A stretch of 64,000 nucleotides of DNA, from positions 1,229,501 to 1,293,500 of the forward strand of contig NZ_CP098023.1 of NCBI RefSeq assembly GCF_030440425.1, read 5' to 3'. Shown piece after piece: positions 59,551 to 64,000 of the stretch. This DNA is from Microbulbifer sp. MI-G. Its GTDB lineage: Bacteria; Pseudomonadota; Gammaproteobacteria; Pseudomonadales; Cellvibrionaceae. Every line of letters starts with the position of its first letter. The first letter of the stretch is position 1. The notes under the pieces were generated by a model. It saw only the letters and a program-made list of their open reading frames with translations, did no database searches and had not been told where the DNA came from. The position numbers and the translations under genes are program-made.

Positions 59551-59988
59551 TTGAAGCAAATTACGATCTACACCGATGGGGCCTGTCGCGGTAATCCGGG
59601 GCCTGGAGGCTGGGGTGCATTGTTGGTTTATGGGGAACGGGAAAAAGAACTGTTTGGCGGAGAAGCCCATACGACCAATAATCGGATGGAGTTACTGGCT
59701 GCAATCAAGGCTCTTGAGGCCTTGAAACAACCCTGTGAGGTGGATCTTCATACCGATTCCCAATATCTGCGCCAGGGGATTACTGGTTGGATCAACAATT
59801 GGAAGAAAAACGGCTGGAAAACCGCCAACAAGAAGCCGGTCAAGAATGCCGATCTTTGGCGACAGTTGGATCAAAATGTATCCAGACATCAAGTGCGATG
59901 GCACTGGGTCAAAGGCCATGCTGGTCACCCCGGTAATGAGCGGGCGGACCAGTTGGCTAATCGCGGTGCCGATAAAACGAAATCCTGA
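59551..59988 (+). CDS. rnhA: ribonuclease HI
   Basis: 145 residues if TTG 59551 is the start ([19 protein letters not shown]); TTG 59545 and 59539 are also in frame, and no ATG exists there. Catalytic Asp9, Glu47 (NRMELL), Asp69 (HTDSQY) and the distal Asp of NERADQLAN with [11 protein letters not shown]; the spacing equals E. coli D10/E48/D70. Degrades RNA in RNA-DNA hybrids. Ends 12 bases before dnaQ. Confidence 0.95.
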   Translation: MKQITIYTDGACRGNPGPGGWGALLVYGEREKELFGGEAHTTNNRMELLAAIKALEALKQPCEVDLHTDSQYLRQGITGWINNWKKNGWKTANKKPVKNADLWRQLDQNVSRHQVRWHWVKGHAGHPGNERADQLANRGADKTKS

Positions 59989-60000
59989 AAGGAGTCGGAA

Positions 60001-60735
60001 ATGCGTCAGGTTGTCCTGGATACCGAAACTACCGGCCTTGACCCCAAAAGCGGTCACCGGATTATTGAGATTGGCTGCGTGGAGTTGGTTAATCGCAAAC
60101 TGACTGGGCGCCACTACCACCAATATATCAACCCACAGCGGCGGGTGGATGATGGTGCTGTTGAAGTCCACGGGATCACTAATGAGTTTCTCGTGGACAA
60201 GCCGGTCTTTACACAGGTTGCCGATGAGTTTATGGATTTTTGTGAGGGCGCCGAGTTGGTTATTCATAACGCGCCTTTTGATGTTGGATTTATTGACGCC
60301 GAACTGGCTTTGCTTGGCAGCTCGCGCTGGCAAAATGTGAGTGCTCACTGCGCTGTATTGGATACTCTGGCGCTGGCACGGGAGAAACATCCTGGCCAGA
60401 AAAATAATCTGGATGCATTGTGCAAACGCTATTTTGTCGATAACTCCCAACGCGATCTGCACGGTGCTTTGCTGGATGCAGAGATTCTCGCCGATGTTTA
60501 TCTCCTGATGACCGGCGGCCAGACGGATCTGATGCTGGCCCAGGGGAGTGATGCCCTCGATCCCGATGCCGGCGAAAGAAAGCGGGGGCCGAGTGATGCG
60601 GATTCCCCTGCCATCTGCAGGCTATCGAGAGATCGGTCATCGCTCTCCGTCATCCATGCCACAACCCAGGAGATTGAGGCCCATCAAACGATGCTGGTGT
60701 TGCTGCAAAAGTCTGCCGGTAAACACTTCTGGTAA
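60001..60735 (+). CDS. dnaQ: DNA polymerase III epsilon subunit
   Basis: 244 residues, 3'-5' proofreading exonuclease. Exo I VLDTETTGLDP (Asp7, Glu9), Exo II HNAPFDVGF, Exo IIIepsilon HGALLDAEILADVYL are intact; the C-terminal part after about 180 would bind the alpha subunit. AAAGGAG 7 bases before ATG. rnhA-dnaQ adjacency is the same as in E. coli, though there the genes are divergent. Confidence 0.95.
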   Translation: MRQVVLDTETTGLDPKSGHRIIEIGCVELVNRKLTGRHYHQYINPQRRVDDGAVEVHGITNEFLVDKPVFTQVADEFMDFCEGAELVIHNAPFDVGFIDAELALLGSSRWQNVSAHCAVLDTLALAREKHPGQKNNLDALCKRYFVDNSQRDLHGALLDAEILADVYLLMTGGQTDLMLAQGSDALDPDAGERKRGPSDADSPAICRLSRDRSSLSVIHATTQEIEAHQTMLVLLQKSAGKHFW

Positions 60736-60845
60736 ATTGGGGCCCGGTGAACGGAGTCCCTAGAGATCTCCGCAGTGTTGTTTATCATTCCCGGCGTAAG
60801 CATTGAGCCAGCCCTCGCTTGATCCAATTCCTTGTAAGCCTTGTC

Positions 60846-62381
60846 CTAGATAGCGTATATCACAGAAAGCAGTGCCACAGTGCTGAGAACAATGGTATAG
60901 GGCAGCGCCATCAGTACCATGCGGCCATAGGAGAGCCGGATCAGTGGCGCTAGCGCGGATGTCAGCAGGAACAAGAAAGCCGCCTGGCCATTGGGCGTTG
61001 CAACACTGGGCAAGTTGGTGCCTGTGTTGATAGCGATAGTCAGTTTGTCAAAGTGCTCCCGGGTAATATCACCCGCTGTAAGGGCCGCTTTCACTTCGTT
61101 GATGTATACCGTTGCCACGAAAACATTGTCACTGATCATAGATAGCAGGCCGTTGGCAAGAAACAGTAATGCAGGCTGCTGTTCGGGTTTTTGTGACAGG
61201 ACAAAATGCGTTACCGGCTCGAACAGGTGCTGCTGGTGAATGACTGCCACGATGGCAAAAAAGACCACCAGTAGGGCAGTAAAAGGCAGTGCTTCCTCGA
61301 ACGCGTGGCCGATACGCGCCTCTTGCACAATGCCGTTAAACGCGGTTAGGAGAACGATAATCATCAGACCGATAATACCAACCTCGGCCACGTGAAATGC
61401 CAGTGCGAGTACCAGCAATACGGCCACGATACCCTGTATCCAGAGTTCAGCCACCTGGAAGGGGGTGCGTTTTTTTTCCTCTTCGTGGGAGAACTGCATG
61501 ATCACCTCCCGCACTGCCTGGGGCAGCTGGGCACCGTACCCAAACCGCTTGGTTTTTTCCAGAAGCACGCAGGTCATTAGTCCGGCCAAAAAAGTGGGAA
61601 TTGTGACCGGGGCCATTATCAGGAAGAACTGCACAAACTCCCAGCCCGCTTTCTCCGCGATCAGCAGGTTCTGGGGTTCGCCCACTAAAGTACACACTCC
61701 CCCCAGGGCTGTTCCTACGGCACCGTGCATGATCAGGCTGCGCAGATATGCGCGGAACTGGTCGAGATCTTCCCGATGATACTCCACTACATGCTCGTCA
61801 TTGGAGTGGTCATGGCCGTGGTGATGGTGGGGCTGTTGAGATGCGACCCTGTGATAGACTGCATAAAACCCCACTGCTACCGCGATTAAAACCGCAGTGA
61901 CTGTCAGGGCGTCAAGGAACGCTGAAAGCACAGCGGATACTGCGCAAAACAGCAGAGACAGGATCGATTTTGATTTTACATGGATTAAGATTTTGGTGAA
62001 AACAAACAGCAGCAGGCTTTTCATAAAGTAAATGCCGGCTACCATGAACATCAGTAACAGTATTACCTCGATGTTTTCTATCACCTCGTGATAAATCGCA
62101 TCGGTGGTGGTCATCCCCATCAGGACTGCCTCAATGGCGAGTAGGCCACCCGGTTGCAGGGGATAGCATTTCAGGGCCATGGCCAGGGTAAAAATGAATT
62201 CACCAATCAATACCCAACCGGTGACAAAGGGACCGCTGACGTAAAGCACTAGGGGATTCAAAAGAAGAAAGACGGCTATGGTCAGCTTGTACCAGTCCGG
62301 TGCTTCACCGAGAAAGTTACTGGCAAAAGCCCGGCTAAACCCGTTGCCTGAGGCGGTGAATGTGTTGTTGTATGTATTCAT
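60846..62381 (-). CDS. nhaB: Na+/H+ antiporter NhaB
   Basis: 511 residues from ATG 62381. The sequence closely follows E. coli Nha[105 protein letters not shown] (the last in pieces). About 12 helices. A loop after YHRVASQQP carries [13 protein letters not shown], an unusual His/Asp-rich stretch. The C-terminus is a little shorter than in E. coli. Confidence 0.95.
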   Translation of the reverse strand: MNTYNNTFTASGNGFSRAFASNFLGEAPDWYKLTIAVFLLLNPLVLYVSGPFVTGWVLIGEFIFTLAMALKCYPLQPGGLLAIEAVLMGMTTTDAIYHEVIENIEVILLLMFMVAGIYFMKSLLLFVFTKILIHVKSKSILSLLFCAVSAVLSAFLDALTVTAVLIAVAVGFYAVYHRVASQQPHHHHGHDHSNDEHVVEYHREDLDQFRAYLRSLIMHGAVGTALGGVCTLVGEPQNLLIAEKAGWEFVQFFLIMAPVTIPTFLAGLMTCVLLEKTKRFGYGAQLPQAVREVIMQFSHEEEKKRTPFQVAELWIQGIVAVLLVLALAFHVAEVGIIGLMIIVLLTAFNGIVQEARIGHAFEEALPFTALLVVFFAIVAVIHQQHLFEPVTHFVLSQKPEQQPALLFLANGLLSMISDNVFVATVYINEVKAALTAGDITREHFDKLTIAINTGTNLPSVATPNGQAAFLFLLTSALAPLIRLSYGRMVLMALPYTIVLSTVALLSVIYAI

Positions 62382-62765
62382 CAATGGTTTCCCTGGTAAC
62401 CCCATGGGTATAAGAAAAGTTGGAGTGCCGGGTATTTTATGCCCTGCGCAGCAAGGATGAGGCCTCAGCTACGGTGTTCACACACTCTGCATTCAAACCG
62501 TACGAATTGGTTACTTTTTGCACATAAGCGCAAAGGCACACCGCGGTAAACTGGAAAGTAGCAAACGCTAACGGGTTTGCGGGAAAATTCAAGTTATTTA
62601 GGCAGGGCGCAGCCGTGTTGGAGGATTTGTCGAGCATTCGATGGAAATTGTCTGTGGAAAGGTGGACTCTTTCTGCTATTGGTATAAATTGCTTTTTACC
62701 AAGTCAAATCCTGTATGTCTTGGTTGATTTTTATTCGATTACAGGAAAAATTCAGCGGTGCGGCA
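62382..62765. other. 384-bp divergent intergenic region
   Basis: Between nhaB (minus) and the ChpA-like gene (plus); both promoters should lie here. Only a short minus-strand frame without signals is seen. Confidence 0.5.
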
Positions 62766-64000
62766 ATGACTGAATTGCATACGATCAATATCACTTCTGT
62801 CAATGTGGTCAAAGAGGAGCTGGTTGTTGCGCTTGATAGCGCCGCTTCTCACCTGGACAAATTTGTCGCAGATACTACCCGCAAGTTGCCACTGGAGCAG
62901 TGTCTTGGCAACCTGAAACAGGTGAGCGGCGTACTGCAGATGGTGCAGCTGCGCGCCGGGGAGCTATTGGCCCAGGAACAAATTACCGCTCTGACGGAGG
63001 TTCTCGAAGAGCGTCAGCAGGCAAGTGAGGAGTTGTTGGAAGCCCTGGGTACCGGATTCTATGTTCTGAATCGGTATCTCGACTTTGTACAGAATCGTGC
63101 AATAGCTCGACAGGAGCTGCTGATTCCTTATATTAATCAATTGCGTGCGGCGCGCTCGCAGCCGCCAGTGCCCGAAAGCCATTTCTTTCGCTGCAAGGTG
63201 AATGCCCCGGTACCGGGCATGGATACTTCGGCGGTAATGTCTGAGGATTTAGGCAGCTTTGTACGCCGGTTTCGCCATATGTACCAGGTTGGTTTACTGG
63301 CGCTGTTGCGCGGCAAGCCCCGCGGCCCGGCTTATACCATGATGGCCCGCGCTTTGGAACGCATTGCGAGTATCACCATGGGGCGTCCCAATGGGCGCTT
63401 GTGGCTGGTGGCGGGGACTGCTCTCACCGGTATGGCGGCCAGCGAAATGCGTATCAGCCGTTCCCGGGTGATGGTGTTCAGTTTGTTCGACCGCTGGTTG
63501 CGTGCCTTGCAAAAGGGGTCCGATACCGCCCTGGACCAGCCCGCGCCCCCAATTCTGCTGAAAGAATGCATTTACTGGCTCGCGCTCTCGAAGCCTGAGG
63601 GTACCGGTGCAAAGCTCCTTGAAACCTTTGCAGCACAGCCGCTAGCCTATACAGAAGAGGAGCTCGAGCGGGAGCGTGCAAGCCTGGGTGGCCCGGCCGC
63701 CACCGCGATTTCAGCGGTGGCCAGCGCGCTGGATGAAGAGCTTTCCGGTGTGCGCAGGATGCTGGATGATATCGAATTGATCGGAGATTCCGCAGCCGAC
63801 GAGACTGATGGCCTGGCCGTCACCTTGCAAAGGGTCGCGAGCACACTGCAGATGCTCAACTTCAAGCGCGTGGGTGCAAGTTTGAGCAGCGCCCTAGCAG
63901 AATACCAGAGTGCCGCTGGTGCCGCTGGTGCCGCTGGTGCCGCTGGTGCCGGTGGCTCAACTGTGGATTCTGCGCTGCAAAAGCTGACAGGCCAGGTACT
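62766..64000 (+). CDS. ChpA/PilL-type chemotaxis histidine kinase, N-terminal part (cut by window)
   Basis: Open frame of 411 codons from ATG 62766 to the right edge. The N-terminus (MTELHTINITSVNVVKEELV, HLDKFVADTTRK, LKQVSGVLQMVQLRAGELL) and GPAYTMMARALERIASITMGRPNGRLWLVAG (by parts) are those of ChpA/PilL, the large multi-Hpt CheA hybrid that controls twitching and type IV pili in Pseudomonas. Hpt modules, HATPase and CheW domains would follow outside. No pilGHIJ genes lie upstream; nhaB does. A short Ala-Ala-Gly repeat sits near residue 380. Confidence 0.85.
   Translation, partial: MTELHTINITSVNVVKEELVVALDSAASHLDKFVADTTRKLPLEQCLGNLKQVSGVLQMVQLRAGELLAQEQITALTEVLEERQQASEELLEALGTGFYVLNRYLDFVQNRAIARQELLIPYINQLRAARSQPPVPESHFFRCKVNAPVPGMDTSAVMSEDLGSFVRRFRHMYQVGLLALLRGKPRGPAYTMMARALERIASITMGRPNGRLWLVAGTALTGMAASEMRISRSRVMVFSLFDRWLRALQKGSDTALDQPAPPILLKECIYWLALSKPEGTGAKLLETFAAQPLAYTEEELERERASLGGPAATAISAVASALDEELSGVRRMLDDIELIGDSAADETDGLAVTLQRVASTLQMLNFKRVGASLSSALAEYQSAAGAAGAAGAAGAGGSTVDSALQKLTGQV
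63911..63955 (+). repeat. 9-bp tandem repeat in the ChpA-like gene
   Basis: Unit TGCCGCTGG four times plus a variant TGCCGGTGG, encoding Ala-Ala-Gly repeats. The length is a multiple of three, so copy changes would alter the linker but keep the frame. Confidence 0.85.

Noticed and set aside
62437..62637. 66-residue minus-strand frame upstream of nhaB
   Set aside because: No initiation signal or similarity; lies where the divergent promoters are expected.

Overview
The window is a chromosomal segment of a Gram-negative gammaproteobacterium. Gene order and gene content point to the Cellvibrionales, and a Microbulbifer-like genome is the best guess (inference from synteny and protein style, not from a search). 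Signs are the trpF-trpB-trpA-accD-folC-SPOR-cvpA-purF-metZ series, the tig-clpP-clpX-lon-hupB-ppiD series, the mltD-gloB-methyltransferase-rnhA-dnaQ series, a Pseudomonas-type FabY ketoacyl synthase, fadBA with a PsrA-type operator, and GTG/TTG starts used freely. Most of the window is conserved core genome. The one clear mobile element is an IS5-family insertion sequence at the left edge.

Layout. 1-1750: the N-terminal part of a small secreted protein gene (minus strand), an intact 806-bp insertion sequence, and 660 bp without a recognisable gene. 1750-11218: tryptophan, fatty-acid, folate, purine and methionine biosynthesis genes, all on the plus strand. 11266-16951: a MoxR ATPase / DUF58 / transglutaminase (TgpA) operon, an MFS exporter and a DUF3175 protein. 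16981-20261: minus-strand sppA, then an arsC-like gene, wrbA and a DUF2069 gene in a tight operon. 20389-23635: a YihY membrane protein overlapping a thioredoxin-like lipoprotein, and a TcyP-like cystine symporter. 23819-26835: a glycine-zipper protein, a PepSY protein and a PhoP/PhoQ-like two-component system. 27414-34039: DegV, a degenerate truncated globin, a HIT hydrolase, a DUF2807 repeat protein, the YcjX/YcjF pair and an unknown secreted protein. 34284-38841: glutathione reductase, a hibernation factor, a periplasmic coiled-coil protein, RNA ligase-like ThpR and a small heat-shock protein.

39151-46483 is a lipid block: a GlxA-type AraC regulator, the divergent fabY initiation ketoacyl synthase, an XRE-cupin regulator and the fadBA beta-oxidation operon behind a perfect PsrA-like palindrome. 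46664-53727 is protein quality control: tRNA-Leu(UAG), trigger factor, ClpP, ClpX, Lon (with a near-consensus sigma-32 promoter) and HU, followed by the periplasmic chaperone PpiD to 55730. 55815-62381 carries mltD, gloB, a SAM methyltransferase, rnhA, dnaQ and nhaB. The last gene, from 62766 to the edge, is the N-terminal part of a ChpA-type chemotaxis kinase for type IV pili.

I found no CRISPR array, prophage, toxin-antitoxin or defence island. The signals most worth following are small: a globin without its proximal histidine, a perfect 26-bp palindrome behind hsp20, paired TTGGCCA repeats between the AraC regulator and fabY, and an insertion sequence whose transposase stop codon lies in the target site.
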